NCBI GenBank assembly: GCA_035545855.1
Contig: DASZXK010000016.1
Location: forward strand, 1-64,000
Length of the DNA: 64,000 bases
Direction of reading: 5' to 3'
Source: DASZVB01 sp035545855
GTDB lineage: Bacteria; Myxococcota_A; Polyangia; Polyangiales; Polyangiaceae
This document shows positions 40,644 through 49,502 of the stretch, piece after piece. The notes below the pieces were generated by a model. That model was not told the DNA's origin and searched no databases. It saw nothing but the letters and a program-made list of their open reading frames with translations. The translations under genes were made by a program, and so were the position numbers. How positions within the stretch are numbered: the first letter of the stretch is position 1; every line of letters begins with the position of its first letter.

Positions 40644-42763
40644 GGCTCGGACGCATCCATCGGTTCGGGCCGCTCGCCGTGGCGCTGGTCGCGCTCTTCG
40701 TCTTCTCTCCGAGCCTCGTCGGCGGGTTCGTCTTCGACGATCTGCCGCTCATCCGGGACAACCCCTGGGCGCACGAGCTCCGGTTCGTCCGCGGATACTT
40801 CGGGACCGCGCTCTGGGACGCGCACGCGCGGGGCGAGGTCGTCCTGGGGCTCGGGTACTACCGGCCGCTCGTGTTCCTGACGTACGTCCTGAACTGGGTC
40901 TGGGGCGGCGGCCGTCCGTGGGTGTTCCACGCGACGAACGTTCTGGCTCACGCGCTCACCGTGCTCCTCGCGACGCGGGTGCTCCTCCGGTGGGTGCCGG
41001 ACGCGCGCGTCGCGCTCGGCTGCAGTCTTCTCTTTGCGATCCACCCGACGCGCGGGGAGAGCGTGCTCTGGATCTCGGGACGTACGGACGTCTTCGCGCT
41101 GCTCTTCCAGCTCGCGTGCCTCGAGCTCTCGAGAGCCGGAGGATCGGCGAGGGGACTCCACCGGGCCGCGGCGTGGGGAGCGGCGAGTCTCGCCGCCCTC
41201 GCTGCGTTCCTGTGCAAGGAGTCGTCCGCGGGGCTGCCGCTCTTCTTCCTAGTCGACTCCTGGTGTGATGCGCCGCCGGCAAGGCGAGGGGAGAGCCGGG
41301 CGCCGCTCGTCGCCGCGACCGTCGCTTCGGCGATCTATCTCGGCCTGCGGTGGGCGTGGATGCCGGTCTTTCTCTCCACCCCCTCGTTCTCCCTCCCGGG
41401 CGGCTTCGTCTCGATCTGGGCCGAGACGCGACGCGTGATCTTTCCGTGGCCGGGCACGTTCTTTCCGGATCCTCTCGAGTTCGTGAACGGCGCGCCGCAC
41501 TGGCCGGCGGCCAGGGTGGTCGGCGGAGCGCTCGTCGGCGTCGGTTACGTCGCGCTCTCGGTCCGCGCGTACCGGCGCGACCGCGCCGCAGCCGCCGCGC
41601 TCGTCGCTGCCGCCCTCCTCGTCCTGCCCCTGCTCCAGTTCGTCGCGACCGGAGTTCCGAACACGGCGGCCGACCGGTTCCTCTACGAGCCGCTGTTCTT
41701 CCTGGTGGCGGCGCTCGGGCGCGCGCTCGAAGCGAGGCCTCCCTGGGCGCGCACGCGGAGCGCCGTGCTCGCGTTCGCCGGCGTGCTCCTCGCGAGCGCG
41801 GGGGCCGTCCTGGTGCGGACGGTCGATTTCCAGAGCGACGTCGCGATCTGGCGAGCCGAGCTCCGCGCGAACCCGGAAAACCCCCTCGCACTCCGGGAGC
41901 TCGGGCGCGACGCCGCGCACTCGGGGGACCTCGCGGCGGCCGAACGGCTCCTCGCGCGCGCGGTGTCGCCGGGCTCGATGCGATTCGGCCAGCTCGCGAC
42001 CCCGTGGTTCGCGCTCGGCGTGCACGTGCATCGCCTCGAGCTCTACGCGCGGCAGACGGCGGATGGCGACGTCGTGCGGCTCGAGGCGGCGCTCGGTGAG
42101 CTCCGGCGCCTGTGGGCTGGCGACCCTCCGGAGTCCCCGCCTCCTGCGCCGGACCTTCCCCGGCGCGCTCCCATCGGGCCCAAGACCCTCGCGACCTTCC
42201 GGCGTGACCGGAGCCGCGTCGAGCTGCTCTCCTCCGCGGGGGTGCTCGCCGCGCGGCTCGGCCGCGACGAGATCGCACGAGAGATGCTCTCGGCCGTCCC
42301 GACCGACTCGGCGAGGCTCGTTCCGAACGCCCTTCGCGTCGCGCTCGCCTGGGCGGAGGTCGGGGACGCAGCGCGAGCGCGAGCGTTCGCGAGCTCCGCG
42401 GGCCTGGGCGGGGAGGCCGCCCCGCTCCTCGACTCCGCGAGCAGGCTCTCCGCCAGCACGAGCGAGCGCGAGCGCGTCGCGACCGCGACGACCCTGGCGA
42501 ACCTCGGCGCCTATCTCCGCGCCCTCCGCGTCCTCAGACCCGTCCTCGAGGCGGGCGCGAGCGTCGAAACCGCACGCCTCTACGTCCAGCTCCTCGTCTT
42601 CTCGCGGCTCGATCGCGAGGCACGAGCCGTCGCGTCGCGTTTCACCGGGGAGGATGCAGGCGCTATCGTCCAGGCCCTTCGCGCTGCGCTCCCAGCTCCG
42701 CTCCGGGGGCTGCGCCCGGTACGCGAACCATCGCCGTGGTGGCCGCCGGCCGCGGCGAGGTGA
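40640..42763 (+). CDS. TMTC-like glycosyltransferase (GT105) with TPR-like tail
   Basis: A 707-residue protein. Nine or more membrane helices come first, with the TMTC hallmarks FVFDDLPLIRDNP in the first loop, YYRPLVFLTYVLNW, FHATNVLAHALTVLLA, AIHPTRGESVLWISGRTD and CKESSAGLP. TMTC proteins are GT-C fold enzymes; the animal members O-mannosylate cadherins, and bacterial ones are uncharacterised. The C-terminal 300 residues are soluble and alpha-helical with TPR-like repeats (NPLALRELGRDAAHSGDLAA), as in TMTC. The start GTG 40640 overlaps the hydrolase stop. Probable lipid-linked-sugar donor; acceptor unknown. Confidence 0.8.
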   Translation: MRLGRIHRFGPLAVALVALFVFSPSLVGGFVFDDLPLIRDNPWAHELRFVRGYFGTALWDAHARGEVVLGLGYYRPLVFLTYVLNWVWGGGRPWVFHATNVLAHALTVLLATRVLLRWVPDARVALGCSLLFAIHPTRGESVLWISGRTDVFALLFQLACLELSRAGGSARGLHRAAAWGAASLAALAAFLCKESSAGLPLFFLVDSWCDAPPARRGESRAPLVAATVASAIYLGLRWAWMPVFLSTPSFSLPGGFVSIWAETRRVIFPWPGTFFPDPLEFVNGAPHWPAARVVGGALVGVGYVALSVRAYRRDRAAAAALVAAALLVLPLLQFVATGVPNTAADRFLYEPLFFLVAALGRALEARPPWARTRSAVLAFAGVLLASAGAVLVRTVDFQSDVAIWRAELRANPENPLALRELGRDAAHSGDLAAAERLLARAVSPGSMRFGQLATPWFALGVHVHRLELYARQTADGDVVRLEAALGELRRLWAGDPPESPPPAPDLPRRAPIGPKTLATFRRDRSRVELLSSAGVLAARLGRDEIAREMLSAVPTDSARLVPNALRVALAWAEVGDAARARAFASSAGLGGEAAPLLDSASRLSASTSERERVATATTLANLGAYLRALRVLRPVLEAGASVETARLYVQLLVFSRLDREARAVASRFTGEDAGAIVQALRAALPAPLRGLRPVREPSPWWPPAAAR

Positions 42764-42965
42764 GGAGCGGCGGCGCGCGGTGAGTCGGGGCAGGCGCCGA
42801 GCCTCGACCGATCGCTCGGCGGCGTGCCGGGGGCGATCCGGAAGGCGGACGGCGAGCGGTGCGCCATGGCGCAGACACTGCGCGTGGCTCGACCGCAGTC
42901 TTCGGAGGGGGTCATTCGCAGGCTCCGCGCGCCCGTCGAAGAGCGACGCCGTCGAGCGTACCTTC

Positions 42966-42981
42966 TGGAACGACGTTTGCT
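42966..42981 (+). promoter_or_regulatory. Sigma54 (-24/-12) promoter match
   Basis: TGGAACG (42966-42972), four bases, then TTGCT (42977-42981) fit TGGCACG-N4-TTGCW with one change; the GG to GC distance is the required ten bases. Transcription would start near 42993, so the S2P start at 43102 would have a leader of about 110 bases. A sigma54 activator gene lies 5 kb away (47954-48931). Confidence 0.5.
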
Positions 42982-43101
42982 CCAGAGGGTAGAAGAACGA
43001 TGGCCGAAGCGCCCCTGAGCCCGTGGACCCCGAGGCTGGCCTCAGCCACGGACCGGCAATCTCGAACGCTCGCCCCGAGACGCGGCCCGCGCACTGCCGC
43101 C

Positions 43102-44208
43102 ATGCGCTGGTCGTGGAAGCTCGGAGAAGTCTCCGGCATCGGCATCTACATGCACGCGTCCTTCCTGCTGCTCCTGGTCTGGGTCGCGGCGAGCCATTGG
43201 GCTCTCGGCCACAGTCTCTCGGCAGCGGCGGGCGGGCTCCTTCTCATCGTGAGCGTCTTTGCCACCGTAGTGCTCCACGAGCTCGGTCATGCGCTCACGG
43301 CCAGGCGCTTCGGCATCCGTACGCGGGACATCACGCTCTTGCCCATCGGCGGCGTCGCGAGACTGGAGCGCATGCCGGACGAGCCGATTCACGAGCTTCT
43401 GGTCGCGCTCGCGGGACCCGCCGTCAACATCGGCATCGCGCTGGTCCTCTTCGGTGTCATCCGCGTCCTCCAGGTCCCGACTGGTCTCGAAGGTCTGCGG
43501 GTCGTCGGTGGGCCCTTTCTCACCAAGCTCCTGTGGATCAATCTGTCGCTTGCGGCGTTCAATCTCCTGCCGGCGTTCCCGATGGACGGCGGTCGCGTGC
43601 TACGAGCCGGCCTCGCGATGCGGATGACGCCGGAGCGGGCGACGGAAACCGCCGCTCGCCTGGGGCAAGCCGTGGCCCTCGCGCTCGGCTTCGTGGGTCT
43701 GATGGTGAATCCGATGCTGGTCGTGATCGCCGTCTTCGTCTGGATGGGCGCGGCGGCCGAGTCCTCCACGGCGAAGCTCAAGACGATGCTCGGCGGGATG
43801 ACGGTCCGGCAGGCGATGATCACGGACTTTCGAGCCCTGGAGCCGACTGCGCCAATCCGGCGAGCCGTCGAGCTCACGCTATCCGGCTTCCAGCAGGATT
43901 TCCCGGTCGTCGACGGCACCGAGGTCGTCGGCGTCGTCTCGCACGGCGACGTCTTGAAGGCTCTCGCCGAGCGCGGACCCGAGGTTCGAGTCCATGAAAT
44001 CATGCACCGGAGCTTCGAGACCGCCGTGCCGACGGAGCTGGCCGACGCCGCGTTCACTCGCCTGCAGGGGAGCGACTGCCCGGCGCTGGTCGTCCTCGAC
44101 GACGGACGCTTGGTCGGGCTGGTCACGCCGGGGAACATCGGCGAATTGCTCGTGTTCGACGCGGCGCTCGGGGCTCGGGCGGCGGCTCGCGCCCGCGAGG
44201 TCCCGTAG
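43102..44208 (+). CDS. Site-2 protease with two CBS domains
   Basis: A 368-residue intramembrane zinc protease (M50). HELGH lies in the second or third helix and the distal ligand is in FNLLPAFPMDGGRVLRA. Six helices in total are followed by two CBS repeats (about residues 235-360, TVRQAMITDFRALEP... and HEIMHRSFETAVP) that could bind adenosyl ligands. S2P-CBS proteins often cleave membrane-anchored regulators. I start at ATG 43102 (MRWSWKLGEVSGI), the usual family start. ATG 43000 would add 34 residues but would leave only about seven bases of leader from the sigma54 promoter. The P-loop gene follows at 28 bases. Confidence 0.88.
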   Translation: MRWSWKLGEVSGIGIYMHASFLLLLVWVAASHWALGHSLSAAAGGLLLIVSVFATVVLHELGHALTARRFGIRTRDITLLPIGGVARLERMPDEPIHELLVALAGPAVNIGIALVLFGVIRVLQVPTGLEGLRVVGGPFLTKLLWINLSLAAFNLLPAFPMDGGRVLRAGLAMRMTPERATETAARLGQAVALALGFVGLMVNPMLVVIAVFVWMGAAAESSTAKLKTMLGGMTVRQAMITDFRALEPTAPIRRAVELTLSGFQQDFPVVDGTEVVGVVSHGDVLKALAERGPEVRVHEIMHRSFETAVPTELADAAFTRLQGSDCPALVVLDDGRLVGLVTPGNIGELLVFDAALGARAAARAREVP

Positions 44209-44236
44209 GACGACGCTGCAACGGGACCGAAGAAAC

Positions 44237-44866
44237 ATGCCGACGTCCGCCCATCAATCGAGTGAAACGAACAACAACGGGCGCTGTCGCATCGTGCTCA
44301 CGGGCGGACCGGGCGGTGGAAAGACGACGGCCGCGGACCTGTTTCGGCGCGAGATCGGGGAGCGCGTCGTCATCGTGCCCGAGGCCGCGACCCTGCTCTT
44401 CTCGGGCGGCTTCCCGCGAGTGACGGAAGCCCACGCGAGGCGAGCCGCGCAGTCCGCCATCTACCACCTCCAGAAGAACCTCGAGAACGTACAGTCCGCG
44501 CGCTTCCCCGAGCGCGTCCTGCTCTGCGACCGGGGAACGGTCGATGGCGCCGCATACTGGCCCGACGAGCCCGCCGACTTCTTCTCCGCCGTGGGCACGA
44601 CGGAAGAGGAGGAGCTCGCTCGCTACGACGCCGTCATCTTCTTCGAGAGCGCCGCGGTCGGAGGCTGCGGAATCGAGGGCGGTAACCCGATGCGCATCGA
44701 ATCCGTCGAGGAGGCGCTCCACCTCGACCGCCGCCTGCACGCCATCTGGTCGAAGCACCCGAGGTTCGTGGTCGTCCGGCACAACCCGTCGTTCTTCAAG
44801 AAGATCACCTTCGGTCTCACCGCGCTCGAGAGCCTCGTGCACGACGTCCTCCGACCGCAGACCTGA
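44237..44866 (+). CDS. AAA_28-family P-loop ATP/GTP-binding protein
   Basis: A 209-residue NTPase with Walker A TGGPGGGKTT (about 23-32), VIVPEAATLLFSGG typical of the AAA_28 group, and a Walker-B-like LLCDRGTVDG. A C-terminal half contains FVVVRHNPSFFKKI. Family members include eukaryotic TTD14, which binds GTP and phosphoinositides; the bacterial ones are uncharacterised, though the fold is nucleotide-kinase-like. It probably shares a transcript with the protease-CBS gene. It converges on the histidine kinase gene across 40 bases. Confidence 0.8.
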   Translation: MPTSAHQSSETNNNGRCRIVLTGGPGGGKTTAADLFRREIGERVVIVPEAATLLFSGGFPRVTEAHARRAAQSAIYHLQKNLENVQSARFPERVLLCDRGTVDGAAYWPDEPADFFSAVGTTEEEELARYDAVIFFESAAVGGCGIEGGNPMRIESVEEALHLDRRLHAIWSKHPRFVVVRHNPSFFKKITFGLTALESLVHDVLRPQT

Positions 44867-44900
44867 GGGAGGACCGCGCGGACGCCCGCGGCGTGCTCCC
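44867..44900. terminator. Weak stem-loop between convergent genes
   Basis: GGGAG (44867-44871) and CTCCC (44896-44900) bracket an inner CCGCG/CGCGG pairing. This gives an imperfect hairpin in the gap between the P-loop gene and the kinase gene. No U-run. Confidence 0.35.
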
Positions 44901-44906
44901 GGGGCC

Positions 44907-46400
44907 TCAGGCTGCCACGCGGGGGTTCGCTTCGGCGTCGAGCGGTAGCCGAATGAAGAACGTCGTCCCGGTTCCCACCTCGGTCTCGAACCAGAGCTTC
45001 CCCCGGTGCTTCTCCACGACCGCTCGCGCGAGCGCGAGCCCCTGACCCGTCCCGCGGCCGACCTCCTTCGTGGTGAAGAACGGCTCGAATATCCGCGGCC
45101 GGACGGATTCCGGAATGCCGGCTCCGGTATCCTGGATGGAGATCAACGCGTGGTCGCCCTCGCGATGCGTCTTGACCGTGATGCGACCCCGCTGGTCGGT
45201 GCCGCGAACCACTTCTTCTATCGCGTGAGCCGCGTTCACGACGAGGTTCAGGACGACCTGATTCAGTTCGCCCGCGTGGCACGTCACGTGGGGGAGCTTT
45301 CCGAACTCCGTCTCGAGCTCCGCGACGTACTTGTACTCGCTCCGGGCGATCACGAGAGTGCTCTCGATCGCGCGGTTCAGATCGGCGGGCTTCATCTCCG
45401 TCGAGTCCGGATACGCGAACTCCTTCATCGAGCGGACGATCTTCGCGAGCCGCTGCATGCCCTCGAGCGCGCGCTCGAACGCCGGAGGGACGTTTTCCTC
45501 GAGGTACGGCAGGTCGACGGCGTCGACCCGTTCGCCCGCCGCGAGCGCCGCCGGCCGAGCCTCCTCGCCCGCGAGGACGGCTCGCCTCACGGCGTCGAGC
45601 GCGCGGATCACCTCGACGAGGTCGTTCGACGCATCCCGCAGGAACTGAACGCTGTCGTTCACGAACTGCACGGGCGTGTTGATCTCGTGCGCGACGCCGG
45701 CCGCGAGACGGCCGACGGCCTCCAGCTTCTGCGCCTGCATCAGCTCCCGTTCCGCCTGTTCGCGCGCGACCGTCTCGTCCGCCAGCTGAACGATCGTCTG
45801 TCCGAGGAACTCGTGAGCCTCGGCGATGTCCCGATGTTGTTGGTCGGCGTGAACCAGCATCGCGCGGATGGCCGAGTACCGGAGCCTCGAGACCTCCGAG
45901 CAGAAGATGGCGAACAGCGTGGAGCTGAGTGGGTAGATCCAGGGCACCCCCTCCAGCAGCGCGGCGGCGTCCTGGACGACGCAGTAGAGCACGAGGGTCC
46001 ACACGGCGATCTTGCGGTCGAGGTGATCGAACGCGAGGGCGACGTACGGGAGCCACGCCCAGACGGGGATCGGCCAGCCGGCGACGTGGTTCACGAGCAT
46101 CGCCGTGGTGAGATTGACGACCGTTCGCGGGATCTCGGCGCGCCGACCGCGCCGCGGCAAGAGAACGACGTTCACCCAGGTGTTGAACGCAATGACGACG
46201 ACCTGGGTGACGACGACGAACGCGAGCCGGTGCGGATCGTTCCGGATCGCCAGCGCCGTCAACGCCGTGATGCCCGCCGCGCCGGCGCCGTTCACGACCG
46301 TCAGTCGTTTGTTCAGCTCGACGTAAGGGTCCGCGAACGCGGACGTCGTCTCCCCGCAAGACGCCGGTCGTCGTTCCACGTTCGAGCTCGGGGCGGTCAT
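44907..46400 (-). CDS. Membrane sensor histidine kinase
   Basis: About 497 residues. Five or six N-terminal helices form a MASE-like membrane sensor (about 25-180), followed by a coiled-coil linker with EAHEFLGQTIVQLADETVAR. The dimerisation/phosphoacceptor helix carries GVAHEINTPVQFV (His about 238). The ATPase domain has NLVVNAAHAIEE, DTGAGIP, FEPFFTTK and GTGQGLALA. It lacks a receiver. ATG 46400 is used; TTG 46415 would add five residues. The REC-HDOD gene lies 171 bases upstream on the same strand, so the two may form a cognate pair, although the gap allows separate promoters. The signal is unknown. Confidence 0.88.
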   Translation of the reverse strand: MTAPSSNVERRPASCGETTSAFADPYVELNKRLTVVNGAGAAGITALTALAIRNDPHRLAFVVVTQVVVIAFNTWVNVVLLPRRGRRAEIPRTVVNLTTAMLVNHVAGWPIPVWAWLPYVALAFDHLDRKIAVWTLVLYCVVQDAAALLEGVPWIYPLSSTLFAIFCSEVSRLRYSAIRAMLVHADQQHRDIAEAHEFLGQTIVQLADETVAREQAERELMQAQKLEAVGRLAAGVAHEINTPVQFVNDSVQFLRDASNDLVEVIRALDAVRRAVLAGEEARPAALAAGERVDAVDLPYLEENVPPAFERALEGMQRLAKIVRSMKEFAYPDSTEMKPADLNRAIESTLVIARSEYKYVAELETEFGKLPHVTCHAGELNQVVLNLVVNAAHAIEEVVRGTDQRGRITVKTHREGDHALISIQDTGAGIPESVRPRIFEPFFTTKEVGRGTGQGLALARAVVEKHRGKLWFETEVGTGTTFFIRLPLDAEANPRVAA

Positions 46401-46571
46401 CCCTTTCCGATTCAATCGGCTGCCCGCGCCGAAAGATTACTGGCGGAAACCGCTACCCACGGAGCCGGGGCGCATCGGAAGGCCCCCCGGTGTGGGCGCA
46501 GGTACGCGGAACGAACGCGGGGTAGAGCGAGAGCCCCGTCCGACCGCCGACGCGAGCCGCCTCGACCCCCG

Positions 46572-47774
46572 TCACGCCGCGCGCCGGCTCTCCTCTTCCG
46601 CGATCGCCGTCCACTCCGGAAGGTCACCGGCGATGCCGGCACCTTCCAGGAACTTCAGGTCGAGGGCCGAGCCGGAGTCGATGGGCGGCTCCCCGTAGCA
46701 CGCCGAGTCCCCGAGCACGTCGGCGACGTGTACCGCCGCGAGGATGTCACGTGGGCCGTCCGAGATCAGCGACGGCGTGTGGTGGAACGCGACGGTCTCG
46801 ACGATCCCGAACGGCAGCCCCCACATCCCGAGCAGGTACGCGCCCGCCTCGCAGTGGTCGACGCCGAGGATCTCCTTTTCGACGAGGTGGACGGGGCGCC
46901 CGCTCACCTGGGCGTCGACGGCGACCCGCTCGAACTCCTCCCGGAAGCCGAGCGCGAGCACGATCTTCCCGATGTCGTGCACGAGGGCCGCCGTGAACGC
47001 CTCATCCGCCTTCCTGGCGTCCGAGAAGAGCCGGCGGGCGATCCGCGCAGCGTGGAGGGAGGACTCCTGGAGGCGCTCGAGCGAGAAATGCGGCGTCGGC
47101 TGCGACTCCATCGCGGCAAAGACGTTCGCCGACAGGACCAGGCCCTTCAGGGACTCGAGCCCCATGTAGGCCACCGCGTGACGCACCGAACCGATTCGCT
47201 GGGCGAGGCCGAAATAGGAGGAGTTCACCAGCTGAAGAACCTTCACGCACATCGCCGGGTCCGTCTCCACGATCTTCGCGAGGTCCGCGATGCTTCGCTT
47301 CGGGTCCGCGGCGGCTCGGGTCAGCTCGAGGTACGTCGACGGCACGGAGGGCAGCCGCTCCAGTCGGCCGATGATGCTCCGGATGCCGTCGTCGTCGAGG
47401 AGCGCGCTCACGCGGTGGGTGCGTTCGATGGCGCTCCGCAACACCGAAGCGTCGCACGGCTTGCTCAGAAACTGATGCGCGACCGGGAGGGCGCGGAGGA
47501 CCGCCTCCTGCTCCGCGTGACCCGACAAGATCAATCGCGCCACGCTCGGGTATTCCGCCTTCACCCGGGCGAGGAGCGTCGCGCCGTCCATCCCTGGCAT
47601 TCGCATGTCGGAGACGATGACGTCCACGCGAGCCTTCTCGATCTCCGCCAGGGCCTGCGCCCCACTCGACGCGAAGGCCATGTCCCAACGGTTCCGCTCC
47701 TTCCGGAGAAGATTTCGCAACCCTTCGAGGATGGCTACCTCGTCGTCGACGAACAGAACGCGGAGTTTGGTCAT
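46572..47774 (-). CDS. Response regulator with REC and HDOD domains
   Basis: A 400-residue protein. The N-terminal receiver (1-125) has the acidic pair VDDE, phosphoacceptor in VIVSDMRMPGMDG, and KP in FLSKPCD. The rest is an HDOD domain (about 150-350) with RLPSVPSTYLELTRAA, VHDIGKIV and HCEAGAYLLGMWGLP followed by an HH pair. HDOD domains mostly lack phosphodiesterase activity and regulate by protein contact. No HTH or GGDEF output is present. ATG 47774 begins MTKLRVLFVDDE. Flanked by the kinase and the sigma54 activator on the same strand. Confidence 0.9.
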   Translation of the reverse strand: MTKLRVLFVDDEVAILEGLRNLLRKERNRWDMAFASSGAQALAEIEKARVDVIVSDMRMPGMDGATLLARVKAEYPSVARLILSGHAEQEAVLRALPVAHQFLSKPCDASVLRSAIERTHRVSALLDDDGIRSIIGRLERLPSVPSTYLELTRAAADPKRSIADLAKIVETDPAMCVKVLQLVNSSYFGLAQRIGSVRHAVAYMGLESLKGLVLSANVFAAMESQPTPHFSLERLQESSLHAARIARRLFSDARKADEAFTAALVHDIGKIVLALGFREEFERVAVDAQVSGRPVHLVEKEILGVDHCEAGAYLLGMWGLPFGIVETVAFHHTPSLISDGPRDILAAVHVADVLGDSACYGEPPIDSGSALDLKFLEGAGIAGDLPEWTAIAEEESRRAA

Positions 47775-47953
47775 GCTACCGCTCCGGTCCCCGCCTGCAT
47801 CGAGCGCACCACGGCGCGGCGCGCTTCCGGCGCGCGCGGCGACCACCCGGCCATGGGCTTCCATCGTCGGATCAACCGGGCGCTCACGGTGGGGTCAACG
47901 GCGGGTCCGACCGGCCCCTTAAGGCCAGCCGTCGCGCGTAGCCGGCATCGCGT

Positions 47954-48931
47954 CTAGCGCCTCCGGCCGCCGCCGAGCTGCCTCTGCACCGTCCGAAGGC
48001 TCACTCCGAGCCTCCGGGCGGTCCTCGATCGGTTCCCCCCCTCGAGACGGAGGGCCGCCTCGAACACGGCGCGGACGATGGCGTCGAGCGGCTGAGTCAG
48101 GGAGACGGTGAGGGACGTCTCCTCTGGCGAGTCTCGCGGGTGTTCCCCGAGCGCTGCGAGCGGGGCCGGCAGATCGGCTGGGCCGACCCGTTTCCCAGCC
48201 CGGAGAAGGCACAGGAGCTCGATCACGTTCTTGAGCTCCCTCACGTTTCCGGGCCACTCGTACCGACGAAGGACGTTCATGGCCGCGCGTCCAATCCGAG
48301 GCGGCTTCACGCCGTGTCTCGCCGAGAGCTCGGCCACGAACTGACCGACGAGGGGTGCCACGTCGGCGGGACGCTCACGAAGCGGAGGAACGTGGAGCGT
48401 GACGCCCTGGATCCGGTAGTAGAGGTCGGCGCGGAACCGCCCCGCCTTCACCTCTTGCTCGAGCGGACGCAAGGTCGCGCAGACGAGGCGAGCGTCCACC
48501 TGGATCTTCGTGTGCCCGCCGACCCGCATGAACTTCCGGCTCTCGAGGAACCGGAGGAGCTTGGCCTGGGCGATGAGCGGCATCTCGCCGATCTCGTCCA
48601 GGAAGAGGGTGCCGCCGCCCGACGCCTCGAGTTTTCCCCTCGCGCGCTCGTTCGCGCCCGTGAAGGCCCCGCGCTCGTGTCCGAACAGCTCGCTCTCGAA
48701 GAGCGTGTCCGGAATCGCCGCGCAGTTGATCGGCATGAATGGCCCCGCGCGCCGGGGAGAGAGTTCGTGAATCCTCCGTGCGAGAATCTCCTTGCCGGTG
48801 CCGCTCTCTCCGATGAGCGTGACGCCGACGTCCTTCGGTGCGATCGCCCGGATGATGCGATCCAGATCCCGCATCGAGCTCGATCGCATCGCGGGCTCGA
48901 AGACCACGTCCACCGGGCGCCTGGACACCAT
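47954..48931 (-). CDS. Sigma54-dependent activator lacking sensor domain
   Basis: A 325-residue bacterial enhancer-binding protein. The AAA+ domain starts almost at the N-terminus: Walker A GESGTGKE (41-48), the sigma54-contacting loop GAFTGA (88-93), Walker B TLFLDE and WPGNVRELKN with the arginine region. A Fis-type helix-turn-helix is at the very C-terminus (SRTARRLGVSLRTVQRQLGG). No receiver, GAF or PAS precedes the AAA+, as in PspF/HrpS-type activators that are controlled by a partner protein. ATG 48931 (MVSRRPVDVVFEPA). The REC-HDOD protein, 179 bases downstream on the same strand, could supply the missing control. A sigma54 promoter match lies at 42966. Confidence 0.9.
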   Translation of the reverse strand: MVSRRPVDVVFEPAMRSSSMRDLDRIIRAIAPKDVGVTLIGESGTGKEILARRIHELSPRRAGPFMPINCAAIPDTLFESELFGHERGAFTGANERARGKLEASGGGTLFLDEIGEMPLIAQAKLLRFLESRKFMRVGGHTKIQVDARLVCATLRPLEQEVKAGRFRADLYYRIQGVTLHVPPLRERPADVAPLVGQFVAELSARHGVKPPRIGRAAMNVLRRYEWPGNVRELKNVIELLCLLRAGKRVGPADLPAPLAALGEHPRDSPEETSLTVSLTQPLDAIVRAVFEAALRLEGGNRSRTARRLGVSLRTVQRQLGGGRRR

Positions 48932-49004
48932 GGAGCCCGACGAGTAACACGGCGCCGTCGCGCCGACAGCGCGCCTGCGGCGGCGAGCGCCGCACGATGC
49001 GAAT

Positions 49005-49337
49005 TCAGGTCCGGACGCGGCGACGGGGCACGACCACGTCGGGCTCGACGCGCATGATTGCGCGCGTCGCGGGGTTTCGGTACCTGACCTGCCGGAGCAG
49101 TCGAGCACGCTGCATGTCGTAGAAGAGACGAACTTCGCGACTCTGGCCCGATCGGGCGGCCGCGCGACCTTCTTCGGTTTCGACGTCGACCTTCCACTGT
49201 CCGACGTCGGGGGGAAGGGCTTCGAGTGCGCCCACGCGCTGCTCGAACACCCCGGGCACCGCGCGCGCAACGACGAAGACGTAGAGGAGCCCGCCGATCG
49301 TCGCGACGACGAGCAAGAATGCGATGACGAACAGCAT
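49005..49337 (-). CDS. Small single-pass membrane protein
   Basis: A 110-residue protein: one N-terminal helix (LFVIAFLLVVATIGGLLYVFVV) and a basic soluble part with VEPDVVVPRRRVRT at the end. No family is recognised. It lies 73 bases upstream of the sigma54 activator gene on the same strand and could be in its transcript, possibly as a membrane control subunit, by analogy with PspF partners. That idea is unsupported beyond position. Confidence 0.6.
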   Translation of the reverse strand: MLFVIAFLLVVATIGGLLYVFVVARAVPGVFEQRVGALEALPPDVGQWKVDVETEEGRAAARSGQSREVRLFYDMQRARLLRQVRYRNPATRAIMRVEPDVVVPRRRVRT

Positions 49338-49371
49338 CTAGGTGGTTCCTGGAACGAGAATGGGGCACGTC

Positions 49372-49398
49372 ACGGATCCAGGTGGCAGCAGGATCCGT
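49372..49398. promoter_or_regulatory. 8-bp inverted repeat, 11-base spacer
   Basis: ACGGATCC (49372-49379) and GGATCCGT (49391-49398) are perfect inverted copies. They lie about 260 bases upstream of PEPCK and 35 bases before the divergent gene, at a distance suited to an upstream activator site. Candidate enhancer or operator. Confidence 0.4.
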
Positions 49399-49487
49399 AC
49401 CGGAACGACCCGGCGAGGCCATCGTGAAGGGGCCGAAGAAGCGCCGAGATCCGACCGGGATTGCTTCCGTACCCGCGCGTCCCGATG

Positions 49488-49502
49488 GTGACCTTCGGTC
49501 AC
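49488..49502. promoter_or_regulatory. 6-bp inverted repeat upstream of PEPCK
   Basis: GTGACC-TTC-GGTCAC, perfect arms around a three-base spacer, 157 bases upstream of the PEPCK start. A similar but shorter repeat, GTAAC-TTG-GTTAC, sits at 54473 before the esterase gene. Possibly sites for related dimeric regulators; chance is not excluded. Confidence 0.35.

Noticed and set aside
45006..47957. 983-codon plus-strand frame
   Set aside because: Antisense to a histidine kinase and a REC-HDOD gene whose motifs are complete; its translation shows no domain.
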